Assembly (NCBI GenBank): GCA_023412215.1
Contig: JAEYNX010000014.1
Location: forward strand, 62,001 to 126,000
DNA: 64,000 bases
Source: Bacillota bacterium
GTDB lineage: Bacteria; Bacillota; Clostridia; Oscillospirales; Ruminococcaceae
Reading direction: 5' to 3'
Shown here: in pieces, positions 45,306 through 53,377 of the stretch
Numbering within the stretch: position 1 is the first letter of the stretch
Layout: every line of letters starts with the position of its first letter
The notes under the pieces: model-generated
The model's database searches: none
Seen by the model: the letters and a program-made list of their open reading frames with translations, nothing else
Told to the model about the DNA's origin: nothing
Translations under genes and position numbers: made by a program

Positions 45306-45740
45306 TTACAGGGTATACGAAAAGAGGTAGGCCCTTTTCTCAAAGCCGGTTTTCTCATAAAACCGGTGCGCCTTTTCGCGCGGGAAGCCCGAGTCCAGTT
45401 CCACACGTTTAAGCCCCTTTTCCCTTGCCGACTGAATGGCGTGCTGCAACAGCGTGCTGCCATACCCCTTCCCCCGCTGCCGCTCGTCCACCACCATGGC
45501 GTAGATATAAGCGATTCTGCCCTCCTGCCACAGGTTGTTGACGATGGCATAGGCGCAAAAGCCGATGACCTCGCCGTCCAGCATCAGGCAAAACAACTCG
45601 TCGCCGTCACCCGCTACCCCCCTGTCAAATACCGCCTGCAGCTCCTTTGTGTGCAGCTCCTTGTTCGGCCAAAGCTGTTCAAACAGCGGGTAAACCGCGC
45701 TGTAATCCTCCTGCCTCGCACCGTGAACCGTCAGTTCCAT
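45306..45740 (-). CDS. GNAT family N-acetyltransferase
   Basis: A 144-residue GNAT protein. It begins MELTVHGARQEDYSAVYPLF. The acetyl-CoA-binding motif A is seen in YAMVVDERQRGKGYGSTLLQHA (Q/R-x-x-G-K-G-x-G), followed by RVELDSGFPREKAHRFYEKTGF, a typical final strand and helix. The ATG at 45740 follows GGAAAGGGATGG; a longer frame to 45833 would run into the HAD gene. The acceptor substrate is unknown. It lies 50 bases downstream of the HAD gene and probably shares its transcript. Confidence 0.87.
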   Translation of the reverse strand: MELTVHGARQEDYSAVYPLFEQLWPNKELHTKELQAVFDRGVAGDGDELFCLMLDGEVIGFCAYAIVNNLWQEGRIAYIYAMVVDERQRGKGYGSTLLQHAIQSAREKGLKRVELDSGFPREKAHRFYEKTGFEKRAYLFSYTL

Positions 45741-45789
45741 GTTTCCATCCCTTTCCTTGCTTTTTTCCGCGCAAAACGATACCGTGCGG

Positions 45790-46413
45790 TCAGCCCAGCA
45801 CCTCAAAAACCTGCCCGGGGCTTTCAAGGGCAAACCGCCCCGCTATCCCCTTAGGCCGGCGGCAGCCCCACAAAGCGAGGGCGAAGTCGACGTCCGCACC
45901 CTGTGCGCACTGAAAGTCGTACACCGTGTCGCCGATATACAGCGCCTGTGCAGGGGTAGCGTCAGCCCGCTTTAAATAGGCGCACATCGGCTCGGGGTGC
46001 GGTTTATGGCAGGCGGTATGCTCCGCGCAGAGGGCAATGTCAAAATACCCGGCAAGCCCGAACGGGACAAAGTCGTTTCGGTACTCCTTCTCGGTCTTGG
46101 AGGTAATAACGCCCAGGCGGAACCCCTGCTCTTTCAGGCGCTTTAAGAGGTCGGGGATACCGCTAAATACCCTCACCCGGTCAAAGTGGCGCTGAAAAAG
46201 GCTGTCCCACAGCTCCATGGCGGTGTCGGTCTCACGGACGCCCAGCTTTTGCAGCGCGTCCTTCCCCGGGATACCCAAGGCGAACCGTAGCTCGTCAAAC
46301 GGCAGGGTGCGGTGCAGCACCTGTTCTGCCGTCTGCTGCAGCGAGAGCAGCACGGCCTCCTCGGTGTCCAGCATAGTGCCGTCGATGTCAAAGATAATGT
46401 GTGTGTAGCTCAT
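45790..46413 (-). CDS. HAD-superfamily hydrolase, phosphoglycolate phosphatase-like
   Basis: A 207-residue HAD phosphatase. Motif I is DIDGTMLDTEE with nucleophile and acid Asp; motif II is VITSKTEKEY; motif III Lys is in HKPHPEP; motif IV is YIGDTVYDFQCAQGA. The helical cap lies after motif I (subclass I, like Gph, beta-phosphoglucomutase and PpaX). The substrate is not clear. It is on the minus strand ahead of the GNAT gene. A weak ribosome site (GGGAGG) precedes the ATG. Confidence 0.9.
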   Translation of the reverse strand: MSYTHIIFDIDGTMLDTEEAVLLSLQQTAEQVLHRTLPFDELRFALGIPGKDALQKLGVRETDTAMELWDSLFQRHFDRVRVFSGIPDLLKRLKEQGFRLGVITSKTEKEYRNDFVPFGLAGYFDIALCAEHTACHKPHPEPMCAYLKRADATPAQALYIGDTVYDFQCAQGADVDFALALWGCRRPKGIAGRFALESPGQVFEVLG

Positions 46414-46597
46414 TCGTCCTCCCTGTTATTGCACTATATAGATGTGCGTAAATAATGTATAAAGCGCGCAGAACAGTTATTTTGATTAACTTTCCTAAAT
46501 ACGCTTATTATACCACAGGCGGCTATCACGTCCCAACATTTCTTGCTCCCGAAGCATAACGGTTTGTAAGGTAACGAAGCGCCGTTAACCCGCGCAA

Positions 46598-46627
46598 AAG
46601 CGCAGGGCGTGTAAGCGTCCTGCGCTT
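46598..46627. terminator. terminator after the DUF1284 gene
   Basis: AAGCGCAGG ... CCTGCGCTT with CTTTTGC on the minus strand and TTGTTTAT on the plus strand, immediately beyond the DUF1284 stop. Confidence 0.65.
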
Positions 46628-46629
46628 GT

Positions 46630-47034
46630 TTATACAGGTTGCGTATCCTCTTTCGGGTAAAACGACGTACAGATATCCAGCCAGCAGCAGCCGTCGCAAA
46701 CCGTTATGAGCCTGCCCTGTGAGAGGATATTCTCCCATACGGCGCGCGCATACGCGGCCCACGGCAGGGTCTGCCCCTCGGCAAGCCCGCAGAGGGCGAG
46801 CGCCTTTGCGTCATATAGGGCAACCTTCTGCCCCGAACGGCAGGCGCCGCCTTGGTTGTTGGGGCAGCGCGCGCAGATGACGTCGGGCGAGCTGGTAAGG
46901 CGCACGGCGGCATCCGGCTCGTTTAAGCGGCGAATGACGTCCGTCATATTCTCAACAAAGGCGTCGTCGTAGCCTTTTCCGACGAAATGGGCGATACACA
47001 GGCCATGGTGCGGGCGCAGAATGATTTTAGGCAT
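46630..47034 (-). CDS. DUF1284 domain protein, Cys-rich
   Basis: A 134-residue protein starting LRPHHGLCIAHFVGKGYDDA then FVENMTDVI, the standard DUF1284 beginning. It has seven Cys after the start, in CARCPNNQGGACRS, ALCGL and VCDGCCWLDIC, which suggests a metal or iron-sulphur site. No enzymatic function is known for the family. It begins three bases after the BioY stop, so it is cotranscribed with the biotin transporter; a role in iron-sulphur or biotin-linked metabolism is only a guess. Confidence 0.85.
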   Translation of the reverse strand: MPKIILRPHHGLCIAHFVGKGYDDAFVENMTDVIRRLNEPDAAVRLTSSPDVICARCPNNQGGACRSGQKVALYDAKALALCGLAEGQTLPWAAYARAVWENILSQGRLITVCDGCCWLDICTSFYPKEDTQPV

Positions 47035-47037
47035 ACG

Positions 47038-47574
47038 CTATTTCACAAAACGGTTTACCGCTTTTACCACAAACGCCGCGAGCACGATCTTAAGGGCGTC
47101 GCCAATCAAAAACGGCACCACGCACATCGCAAGCGCCGCTAAGAGATCTACCTTCTGCTGGAACATAAACCACGCGGTACCGAGCAGGTAGCAGGAGAGC
47201 ATACCGGCAGACATCGACAGGATGCTGAAAAAGATGCCCTTGGGTAGCTTCTGAATCAGCAGGCCGGTCAGCCATGCCGCCGTTATGTAACCGAGGATAT
47301 ATCCGCCCGTGGGGCCTACAACAATGCCCACGCCGCCTGTAAACTGCGCGAACACCGGCAAACCCACCGCGCCCAGCACCACATAGGTGGTAAGGCTGAC
47401 GGCGCCAAAAACAGGGCCGAGCAGGCCGCCCGCCAGAAAGGTGGCGAGGGTGGCAAGGTTGATGGGCACCGGCGTAAAGGGCAGCGGCACGGCGATCTGC
47501 GAAAGCACCGCGGTAATGGCTGTGAACATCGCGCACAGGCTCAATGCGTAATTTTTGCTGCGAATCTTGATCAT
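47038..47574 (-). CDS. bioY: biotin transporter substrate-binding protein BioY
   Basis: A 178-residue S component of an ECF-type vitamin importer. Six hydrophobic segments are visible. The family patterns VPLPFTPVPINLATLATFLA, GAVGLPVFAQFTGGVGIVVGPTGGYILGY and the closing FLIGDALKIVLAA are present. The ATG at 47574 follows AAGGAG. It imports biotin, either with the shared EcfAAT module encoded elsewhere or alone. It is followed directly by the DUF1284 gene. Confidence 0.95.
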   Translation of the reverse strand: MIKIRSKNYALSLCAMFTAITAVLSQIAVPLPFTPVPINLATLATFLAGGLLGPVFGAVSLTTYVVLGAVGLPVFAQFTGGVGIVVGPTGGYILGYITAAWLTGLLIQKLPKGIFFSILSMSAGMLSCYLLGTAWFMFQQKVDLLAALAMCVVPFLIGDALKIVLAAFVVKAVNRFVK

Positions 47575-47587
47575 CACTTTTCTCCTT

Positions 47588-47740
47588 ATACTAAATCCTA
47601 TTCGAAAAGAGGATAAAAAGCCCTTTCCACACGCCGCTCCATAGACGGCGCAGAACCGTCCAGTACTCATTTTGCGGCAGCACAAAGCGTTGCTGCTCCC
47701 GCCCAAAGGCGGGGATTAAAAGGTGGTTTTATCCCTTTTT
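47588..47740. repeat. modular palindromic repeat
   Basis: TATACTAAATCC with an ATCCTATTCGAAAAGAGGAT-like inverted repeat, then CGCCGCTCCATAGACGGCG, GCAGCACAAAGCGTTGCTGC and CCCGCCCAAAGGCGGG. The opening module recurs at 49.86 and 52.81 kb, and reversed at 49.08 kb. Confidence 0.6.
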
Positions 47741-47763
47741 AATGAAGAATCAGTATGATAGGG

Positions 47764-48447
47764 CTACGCAAGGCTCTCGGCCATCGAAAGCACGATCTTT
47801 GCCGAAAGAGCCGCGGTTTCCTTCTCAAACTGCTCAAAACTGAAGGCTGCGTTATCGTCGGCGTTATCCGAGATGGTGCGGATGACCACAAACGGGATGT
47901 CGTTCATCGCGCAGACGTGCGCAATGGCGGCACCCTCCATCTCCACACAGTAGGCGTCGGTTCTGGATTTGATATCGTTTTTCAGCGCGCTGTCGGTTAC
48001 AAAGGCGTCGCCCGAGACAATGTTCTTCACCACATAGCGTATGCCGCCGGCCGCCTCGCAGGCGTCGGCCGCCGCCTCAATCAGGGCGTTGTCGGCGGTG
48101 AAGGTCTCGGCAAAGGGGTAGCGGTAGGTTAAAAACCGCAGCGTAAAATCGTGGTAGGAAAGCGTGTGGGAGATGACCACGTCGCCCACCGAAAGCTCGT
48201 CGGAAAGGCCGCCCGCGATGCCGGTGTTGACAATGCAGTCCACCCCGAAGCGGTCGATCATCACCTGCGCGGTGCAGGCCGCGTTTACCTTGCCGATGCC
48301 GCTGCAGGCCACCACCAGCTCGTGGTTGCCGTGCCTGCCCGTATAAAAAGTCGTGTGCGCGTACTCCTTGGTGTCACAGCTTAAGAGGGTGCCTTTTAAC
48401 AGCTCCACCTCCGACTCCATGGCGCCGATAATCCCGATACGTTTCAT
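47764..48447 (-). CDS. mtnN: 5'-methylthioadenosine/S-adenosylhomocysteine nucleosidase
   Basis: A 227-residue nucleosidase that removes adenine from methylthioadenosine and S-adenosylhomocysteine, in methionine salvage and the activated methyl cycle. It begins MKRIGIIGAMESEVELL, and has VNTGIAGGL, the VEMEGAAIAHVC substrate-binding segment with the key Met-Glu pair, and the catalytic Asp in RTISDNADD. The start at 48447 gives the standard N-terminus; the ribosome site AAAGGG is about 15 bases away, and an upstream in-frame GTG at 48489 is less likely. It lies 52 bases after the GNAT gene on the same strand. Confidence 0.95.
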   Translation of the reverse strand: MKRIGIIGAMESEVELLKGTLLSCDTKEYAHTTFYTGRHGNHELVVACSGIGKVNAACTAQVMIDRFGVDCIVNTGIAGGLSDELSVGDVVISHTLSYHDFTLRFLTYRYPFAETFTADNALIEAAADACEAAGGIRYVVKNIVSGDAFVTDSALKNDIKSRTDAYCVEMEGAAIAHVCAMNDIPFVVIRTISDNADDNAAFSFEQFEKETAALSAKIVLSMAESLA

Positions 48448-48499
48448 TAAAAACGACCAACCCTTTCCCGCTTTATCTATTTTCTTCACTTACGGGGCG

Positions 48500-48940
48500 T
48501 TACACCCCCGCTAGTTCCTTTTGCATGTGAATGTGCTCGCAGTACTCCTCGAAATACACCGCGCCCGCCTCGCGGTAGCCGAGCTTTTCATAAAAGCCCT
48601 TCGCCCTCACCTGCGCGCCCAGCACCGTGCGCACGCCGCCCAGTTCGCGGGCCTTCTTTTCAAGCTCCTGCACCAGCAGCCGCCCAAGGCCCGCTTTGCG
48701 CAGCTCTTTTTCCACGCAGATCCGGCCAAGGTGCCAGACGACGCCGCCCGCCTCCGGGAAGATGCGGCCGGTGGCCACGGGGGTGTTCTCGGTGTCGTAC
48801 ATCACCATATGGTGGGCGGTTTTGTCCAGCTCGTCAAACTCCTCGATAAAGTGCTGCTCCTCTATAAAAATCTTGGTGCGCAGCATCGCCGAGTCATCAA
48901 AAACGCCGTCGTTTTGGCCCCATTTTACCGTATATTCCAT
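48500..48940 (-). CDS. GNAT family N-acetyltransferase (ElaA/YjcF-like)
   Basis: A 146-residue GNAT protein. It starts with the short strand MEYTVKWG and has LRTKIFIEEQHFIEEFDELD (the FVxEQ-type start of ElaA/YjcF proteins). The acetyl-CoA motif is in LGRICVEKELRKAGLGRLLVQ. The final part is AQVRAKGFYEKLGYREAGAVY-FEE---HI-M, a pattern common in this subgroup. The substrate is unknown. It probably shares a transcript with the nucleosidase gene downstream. Confidence 0.88.
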   Translation of the reverse strand: MEYTVKWGQNDGVFDDSAMLRTKIFIEEQHFIEEFDELDKTAHHMVMYDTENTPVATGRIFPEAGGVVWHLGRICVEKELRKAGLGRLLVQELEKKARELGGVRTVLGAQVRAKGFYEKLGYREAGAVYFEEYCEHIHMQKELAGV

Positions 48941-49059
48941 TGCTTGTCTCCATTAATAACAAGATAGTATTTAGCAAGTTCCTAAGACTGATTTAATTAG
49001 AAATATAGAACAACTTCGAGCAAAAGGCCTCATTTACGCCTTTGGGGAAGAATTTTTGC

Positions 49060-49105
49060 GGAATATTTCTTATTGGAATTAGTATTACTATTATAACTGA
49101 TTTGT
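49060..49105. repeat. modular repeat (reverse orientation)
   Basis: GAATATTTCTTATTGGAATTAGTATTAC is close to the complement of the sequence at 52806-52835 (TACTAATTTCAATAAGAAATA). The gap 48941-49212 has no gene. Confidence 0.5.
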
Positions 49106-49160
49106 TTCCTTGCCGCAACTTTTTTGCTGCCGCAGTTTCCTGCAAACAGGATAAACGCGC

Positions 49161-49186
49161 AAAAAAATACCCTGCGTAGAGCAGGG
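49161..49186 (-). terminator. terminator after bofA
   Basis: CCCTGC-tctac-GCAGGG, then TATTTTTTT on the minus strand. Confidence 0.85.
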
Positions 49187-49212
49187 CGCAGCCGATATGT
49201 AAAGTGCCATGG

Positions 49213-49476
49213 TTACCGAAACAGGAGATTTAATAAAAGCATCAGTATAACCCCGGGCAGGCCCAAGATGACACTGGTGGCAATGGTGTAAGGGTTAAGC
49301 TCGAGGTTTAGCTCCGTATAGCCTGCGGTAAACACCACCGCGGCAAGGGCGAGCAGCCCCAGCAGCGAGCAGATAAAGAGGTTTTTAAGCAATGCGCCGG
49401 TCTTTTTACAAGCGATCAGCACGCCGATGCCCAGCACCGCATGCACCGCCGCCCAGATGATCTTTGCCGTTGACAT
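49213..49476 (-). CDS. bofA: BofA-like inhibitor of pro-SigK processing
   Basis: An 87-residue membrane protein with two hydrophobic segments and a mid-region ELNLELNPYTIATSVILGLPGVILMLLLNLL, ending in the LGxPGVxLxxLL signature of BofA. In Bacillus, BofA holds the SpoIVFB protease inactive with SpoIVFA in the outer forespore membrane, so SigK appears only when the forespore is ready. The ATG at 49476 follows GGAAGGG; a GTG three codons earlier is possible. The gene order yaaL-bofA, as in Bacillus, supports the call. Confidence 0.87.
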   Translation of the reverse strand: MSTAKIIWAAVHAVLGIGVLIACKKTGALLKNLFICSLLGLLALAAVVFTAGYTELNLELNPYTIATSVILGLPGVILMLLLNLLFR

Positions 49477-49527
49477 GTCCTTCACCCTTCCACAGCTGTC
49501 GGCTTGATATCTTTTGCCTTATACTTA

Positions 49528-49806
49528 TTAGATCGTTTGACACCCCGGATAGGCCTGTGCGCTTACGCCCAGCTGCCTTGCCCTTTTAAGTACGCAGTTG
49601 TAGCGGACATTGAGCGCCCGCAGCTCATAGACATACGCCTCGGTCATGTCCGGATCGTAGGTAAGGTCGAAGAGGTCTTCCACTTCTTTTATCTTCTGCG
49701 AAATACGGTTTAACTCCTCCGTTATTTCCAGTTTCACTATTTCGGCTTCGTTGATTTTCGGCTTCGGCTTTAAAAACATCTCAACGATACGTAATACGCC
49801 TTCCAT
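49528..49806 (-). CDS. yaaL: DUF2508 (YaaL) family protein
   Basis: A 92-residue soluble helical protein. The central EITEELNRISQKIKEVEDLFDLTYDPDMTEAYVYELRALNVRYNCVLKRA matches the DUF2508 layout (two long helices joined by a TYDPDLxEAYIYEL-like turn). Function is unknown. In Bacillus subtilis yaaL lies between recR and bofA. Here bofA follows by 50 bases, but recR is absent upstream; instead there is repeat DNA. Promoter not identified. Confidence 0.85.
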   Translation of the reverse strand: MEGVLRIVEMFLKPKPKINEAEIVKLEITEELNRISQKIKEVEDLFDLTYDPDMTEAYVYELRALNVRYNCVLKRARQLGVSAQAYPGCQTI

Positions 49807-49856
49807 TTGCTACCGCCTCTCTGTTGTATTGTATGCAGGCAGTATTGGCATTTATA

Positions 49857-49990
49857 CCCTTTTTATACTAAATCCCATTTGAAATGGGGATTTTGTCCTT
49901 ATTTCAAACACGCCGTTATAAAAGCGGTGTAGGCGGCTTTTAGCGTTCAATAATCATTCTTCAATAACGCTTTGCGTCAATGGAGGGAAT
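49857..49990. repeat. modular palindromic repeat
   Basis: TATACTAAATCCCATTTGAAATGGGGAT (imperfect palindrome), then CACGCCG..AGCGGTGTAGGC and CTTCAATAACGCTTTGCGTCAATGGAGG. The same modules occur at 4.6, 23.1 and 47.6 kb. Confidence 0.6.
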
Positions 49991-50005
49991 TAACGCTGTA
50001 CTTAG

Positions 50006-50173
50006 GGAATACCGACCGTCGGCGGACGCAAACTTTTTTATACCCTGCGCGACCGGCGAAAGATTATTGACGAGCTTGCCGAATATACTATTAGTGTAGA
50101 CAATAAAAGCCCGCGTTGGATTAAACCGGCACAAAAGGGGGGAAGAGCGCAGAGACCGATTGCTATAGGTTAA
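50006..50173 (+). pseudogene. possible 3' end of a lost gene
   Basis: A frame is open for 55 codons from just after a TAG to a TAA at 50171, with no ATG, GTG or TTG start. Its translation looks like a soluble C-terminus (FYTLRDRRKIIDELAEYTIS, then SPRWIKPAQKGGRAQ), not like repeat DNA. A clear terminator hairpin begins five bases after the stop. The 5' side runs straight into the repeat at 49857-49990. I do not recognise the family. Confidence 0.35.
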
Positions 50174-50177
50174 ACGC

Positions 50178-50203
50178 TATTCGCCCAAAAGGCGAATATT
50201 TTT
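50178..50203 (+). terminator. Rho-independent terminator
   Basis: TATTCGCC-caaaa-GGCGAATA followed by TTTTT. Confidence 0.75.
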
Positions 50204-50295
50204 AACCTCAGGCTAAACAGGGTCAGGCGCGTTTTCCGGCGGAAACGATGGCCTGAAAAAGAATCTGTAAACCCGCCGGAGAAACGGCAGTGGAT

Positions 50296-50487
50296 ATGAG
50301 ACCATTTAAATCAATCATCGAACGGTATTGCCCCATGATTTCAGCGAACGTACCTGTAGAGATCTCCTACAACGAAAGCGGCGAAAAGAAAGAACAATGT
50401 CTGCACACCCACAACCAGGAGGATAACTGTAAGCGCTGCGAAGGCTTTGTGACCGGTAAGGGCACCGGCAATACGACCGAAAATTAA
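50296..50487 (+). CDS. small Cys-rich hypothetical protein
   Basis: A 63-residue reading frame with four Cys and two His (CPMIS..., EQCLHTHNQ, NCKRCEGF), arranged C-x(23-24)-C-x-H-x-H-x(5)-C-x(2)-C, which could bind zinc. A GGAG lies about 20 bases before a GTG at 50290; the ATG at 50296 is also possible. A hairpin-rich stretch (TCAGGC ... GCCTGA with an inner CGTTTTCC/GGAAACG stem, 50222-50257) lies just upstream. The gene would end at the shared terminator at 50505. Coding status is uncertain; composition and Cys pairs favour a real gene. Confidence 0.45.
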   Translation: MRPFKSIIERYCPMISANVPVEISYNESGEKKEQCLHTHNQEDNCKRCEGFVTGKGTGNTTEN

Positions 50488-50504
50488 ACATTATTGATAG
50501 ATGC

Positions 50505-50555
50505 AAAAAGGCTGCCCCGATTTAAACCGGTACGGTTTAAGCGAGGCAGCTTTTA
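50505..50555. terminator. bidirectional terminator
   Basis: AAAAAGGCTGCC ... TAAACC-ggtac-GGTTTA ... GGCAGCTTTTATA, between the small Cys-rich ORF and rnr (convergent). Confidence 0.9.
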
Positions 50556-50568
50556 TATAAATTACTAA

Positions 50569-52722
50569 TCAGTCTATTGTTGCAGTGTTACTCGCGTCTT
50601 TACCGGCGCCGGCAAAGTCAAAGTCGATGTTGCCCGCGGCAACGTCCGCGCTGAGCACCACGACCCGAACCTTGTCCCCCACGCGGTAACGCCTGCCGCC
50701 AATAAGGTCGGTAAACTGCATCCGGCCGTCAAACTCGTAGTTGCCGGGCGGGAAGCGGTCGATGTGGATAAGCCCTTCCACGGTGTTTTCAAGCTCCACA
50801 TACACGCCGTGCTGGGCGGCGGAGGAGATGACCCCGTCAAACTCCTCGCCGATGTGCTTGAGCATATACTCGGCCTTGTAGCAGTCCTCACAGTCGCGCT
50901 CCGCCGTCATGGCGCGCAGCTCGCTCTCACTGGAGGATACCCCCACCGCCTTGGCAAAGCGCGCAAAACGCTTCTCCAGCTTCTGCGGATCTACCCCCGC
51001 CGCGTAGGCGCTTAAGATGCGGTGGATGGCAAGGTCGGGGTAGCGGCGGATGGGCGAGGTAAAGTGGCTGTAGTTTTCGAGCACCAGCCCGAAGTGCCCG
51101 ACGGGAATGTCGGAGTACCGCGCCTTTGCCATCGAGCGCAGCACCTGATTGTTCACGATGCGCTTGAGCGGGCTGCCCTCGGCCTCGGCCAGAATCTTGG
51201 CTAAGTCCTGCGGGCTTACCGTCGCGGAGACGGCGGAGGCGTTGATGCCGAGCAGGCGCAGGGTTTCCGCCAGCGCCTCCAGCTTTTCGGAGGTGGGCTT
51301 TTCATGGATGCGGTAAACAAAGGGCAGGCCCTTTTCCTTGGCAAGGGTCGCGGCGGATTCGTTTGCGCAGAGCATAAACTCCTCGATGAGCTGCTCGCTG
51401 AAGCCCCGTTCGCGCGGCTTGATGTCCACCGCCGTGCCGTCCTCCCCAATGATGATCTTCGACTCGGTGGTGTCGATCTCGGGGGTGCCGCGCAGCGCGC
51501 GGTGCTTCATACGCAGTTCGGCCAGCTCCTTCATCGCGGGCAGCGTGGGCATTACCTCGGCGTATTTCTGCTGAAGGGCGGCATCCTCGACGCCATCGTA
51601 GAGGCGGTTTAACTCGCTGTACACACCCTTTACCCGCGAGCGGATCACCGTCTTTTTAAACTCGTAGCTCTTAAGCACCCCGTCAAGCGTCAGCTCCATC
51701 AGGCAGGAGAAGGCGAGCCGGTCCTCCTGCGGGTTAAGCGAGCAGATGCCGTTGGAAAGCTCCTTGGGCAGCATGGGGATGACACCGTTGGCGTAGTACA
51801 CCGAGGTGCCGCGGGTAAAGGCCTCCTCGTCCAGCGGCGTGCCCTCCTTCACGTAATGCGACACATCGGCGATGTGCACGCCGAGGGTGTAGCCGCGCTC
51901 ATGCTTTGCAACCGACACCGCATCGTCGATATCCTTGGTGTCGGCGCCGTCTATGGTAAAGATCGGCTCGCCGCGCAGGTCAAGCCGGTAGCTTACATCC
52001 TTATCGGTAATCTCCTTGTGCCCCACGGCCTTGGCCTGATCGAGCACGTCGGTGGGGAACTCGGTGGCGATGCCGTTTGCGGCAAGCACCGAAAGGGCGC
52101 AGGCCGCCGCCGTGTCGCTGCTGCCGAACACCTCTGTAACCTTCGCCTTGTGGCTCTGGTGGCTCTCGCCGCGGTAGACAAGCTCCACCCCCACCTTGTC
52201 GCCGTCCTGCGCGGTCAGTACCCCGCCCTTGACAAGGCGTATGGGGATATTGGGCATCACGTCGAGCTTTACAAAGTTGCCCTCGCCGGTTGCGCAGTAA
52301 ACGCCGGTGAGCGTTTTATTGCCCTCCGAAAGCACCTTTACCACCTCCGCCTCGGGGGATTCCCCTCTCGGCGGCAGCCGTTTAAGCAGCACGCCGTCGC
52401 CCACCATGGCGCCCTTGAACGCCCGCCCGGGCACAAAATACTCGGTGGTGCCGTCCAGTTCCCGCGCAAAGCCAAACCTGCCCGCCAGCTTTACGATCGT
52501 CGCGGGGATAAACCCCAGGCGGCGGGAGAGGATCAGCCTCCCCTTTTTTTCAATCACCACGCCGCTCTTTACCAGCGTAATGAGCGCCTGCTCATACTGC
52601 TTTTGGGTGGCGGAGGTAACCCCGAGCTTTTTGGCTATAATCTGTTTGGGCACAAAATCCTTGTAGCCCTCCAGTTTTTTCTGTATTAAAACTTCGATAC
52701 CAAACACTTCCTTTTTCGTCAT
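50569..52722 (-). CDS. rnr: ribonuclease R
   Basis: A 717-residue 3'-to-5' exoribonuclease that degrades structured RNA. It has an N-terminal winged-helix-like region, two cold-shock domains, the RNB catalytic domain with metal-binding Asp in IDGADTKDIDDAVSV, the HFTSPIRRYPDLAIHR signature and a C-terminal S1 domain (HGVYVELENTVEGLIHIDRF). The start at 52722 (MTKKEVFGIE) follows GCAGGAAAT; the longer frame to 52803 lacks a ribosome site. It lies downstream of secG, as in many Firmicutes, but a terminator separates them and the usual smpB and tmRNA genes do not follow. Confidence 0.96.
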   Translation of the reverse strand: MTKKEVFGIEVLIQKKLEGYKDFVPKQIIAKKLGVTSATQKQYEQALITLVKSGVVIEKKGRLILSRRLGFIPATIVKLAGRFGFARELDGTTEYFVPGRAFKGAMVGDGVLLKRLPPRGESPEAEVVKVLSEGNKTLTGVYCATGEGNFVKLDVMPNIPIRLVKGGVLTAQDGDKVGVELVYRGESHQSHKAKVTEVFGSSDTAAACALSVLAANGIATEFPTDVLDQAKAVGHKEITDKDVSYRLDLRGEPIFTIDGADTKDIDDAVSVAKHERGYTLGVHIADVSHYVKEGTPLDEEAFTRGTSVYYANGVIPMLPKELSNGICSLNPQEDRLAFSCLMELTLDGVLKSYEFKKTVIRSRVKGVYSELNRLYDGVEDAALQQKYAEVMPTLPAMKELAELRMKHRALRGTPEIDTTESKIIIGEDGTAVDIKPRERGFSEQLIEEFMLCANESAATLAKEKGLPFVYRIHEKPTSEKLEALAETLRLLGINASAVSATVSPQDLAKILAEAEGSPLKRIVNNQVLRSMAKARYSDIPVGHFGLVLENYSHFTSPIRRYPDLAIHRILSAYAAGVDPQKLEKRFARFAKAVGVSSSESELRAMTAERDCEDCYKAEYMLKHIGEEFDGVISSAAQHGVYVELENTVEGLIHIDRFPPGNYEFDGRMQFTDLIGGRRYRVGDKVRVVVLSADVAAGNIDFDFAGAGKDASNTATID

Positions 52723-52805
52723 ATTTCCTGCTGCCGATTCAGTATTAATGTATGAGAACCGCCGTGCATTATGCGTACCCGCATATAAACGGGAGCCAGA
52801 CATCC

Positions 52806-52836
52806 TTATACTAATTTCAATAAGAAATAAGTATTA
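52806..52836. repeat. modular repeat
   Basis: TATACTAATTTCAATAAGAAATAAGTATTA, with an ATTTC-aata-GAAAT inverted repeat. It is related to the elements at 47588 and 49857, and to the reverse copy at 49060. Confidence 0.55.
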
Positions 52837-52848
52837 AACAAAAACACA

Positions 52849-52874
52849 AGCCCTGCGGTAAACCGCAGAGCTTT
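52849..52874 (-). terminator. terminator after secG
   Basis: Minus strand AGCTCTGCGG-tttac-CGCAGGGCTT followed by GTGTTTTTG. Confidence 0.8.
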
Positions 52875-52906
52875 TGATTCAAATGGTACATTCAGCTATT
52901 TTCATC

Positions 52907-53158
52907 TTACTTAATCAGTAAAACGATAACATTCATCGCAACCACAACCACAAAGAATACGATACCGATGATCTTTGTCCAACGGTTGAGGATGGCGTCA
53001 AGCGTTCTGCCCTTGTTCTTACCGTAATAAGAATCCGTTCCTCCGCCCATCACCGCGTTCATACCGTCGGATTTGCTGTTTTGCATGAGAATAATAATGG
53101 TGAGCAACACACTGGCAATGATAAGTACGATTGCACCCGCTATCTCAATTCCGCTCAA
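52907..53158 (-). CDS. secG: preprotein translocase subunit SecG
   Basis: An 83-residue protein with two membrane segments (residues 4-24 and 62-81) and the cytoplasmic loop QNSKSDGMNAVMGGGTDSYYGKNKGRTLDAILNRWTKI, which matches SecG (conserved QSGK/S and the GG--S-F/Y-GK-G/KR pattern). SecG assists SecYEA during protein export. The start is TTG at 53156-53158 nine bases after GGAGG; no ATG gives a sensible SecG N-terminus. A terminator follows, then rnr. Confidence 0.94.
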   Translation of the reverse strand: MSGIEIAGAIVLIIASVLLTIIILMQNSKSDGMNAVMGGGTDSYYGKNKGRTLDAILNRWTKIIGIVFFVVVVAMNVIVLLIK

Positions 53159-53377
53159 CGAAAGGCACCTCCATAATGATGTAGATGGCTTGGCCGCAAC
53201 TCCGACCATAAAACGCCTTATATGATAATAGCATACCTCCGCTGTTTTTGCAATATTTATCTGCCAATATTTTTTCTGTGTCGCGCCATGGATTTTGCAC
53301 ATAAGCCGGGAGCATATTGCTTTTGAACTGCCTTGGTGATACACTTTGAGGTATATATTGGCTTGGGAAGTGATACC

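Noticed and set aside
50006..50287. riboswitch or 6S/SRP RNA in the gap before the Cys-rich ORF
   Set aside because: Hairpins exist but none of the conserved cores that I know (c-di-GMP, SRP, tmRNA, RNase P) is present.
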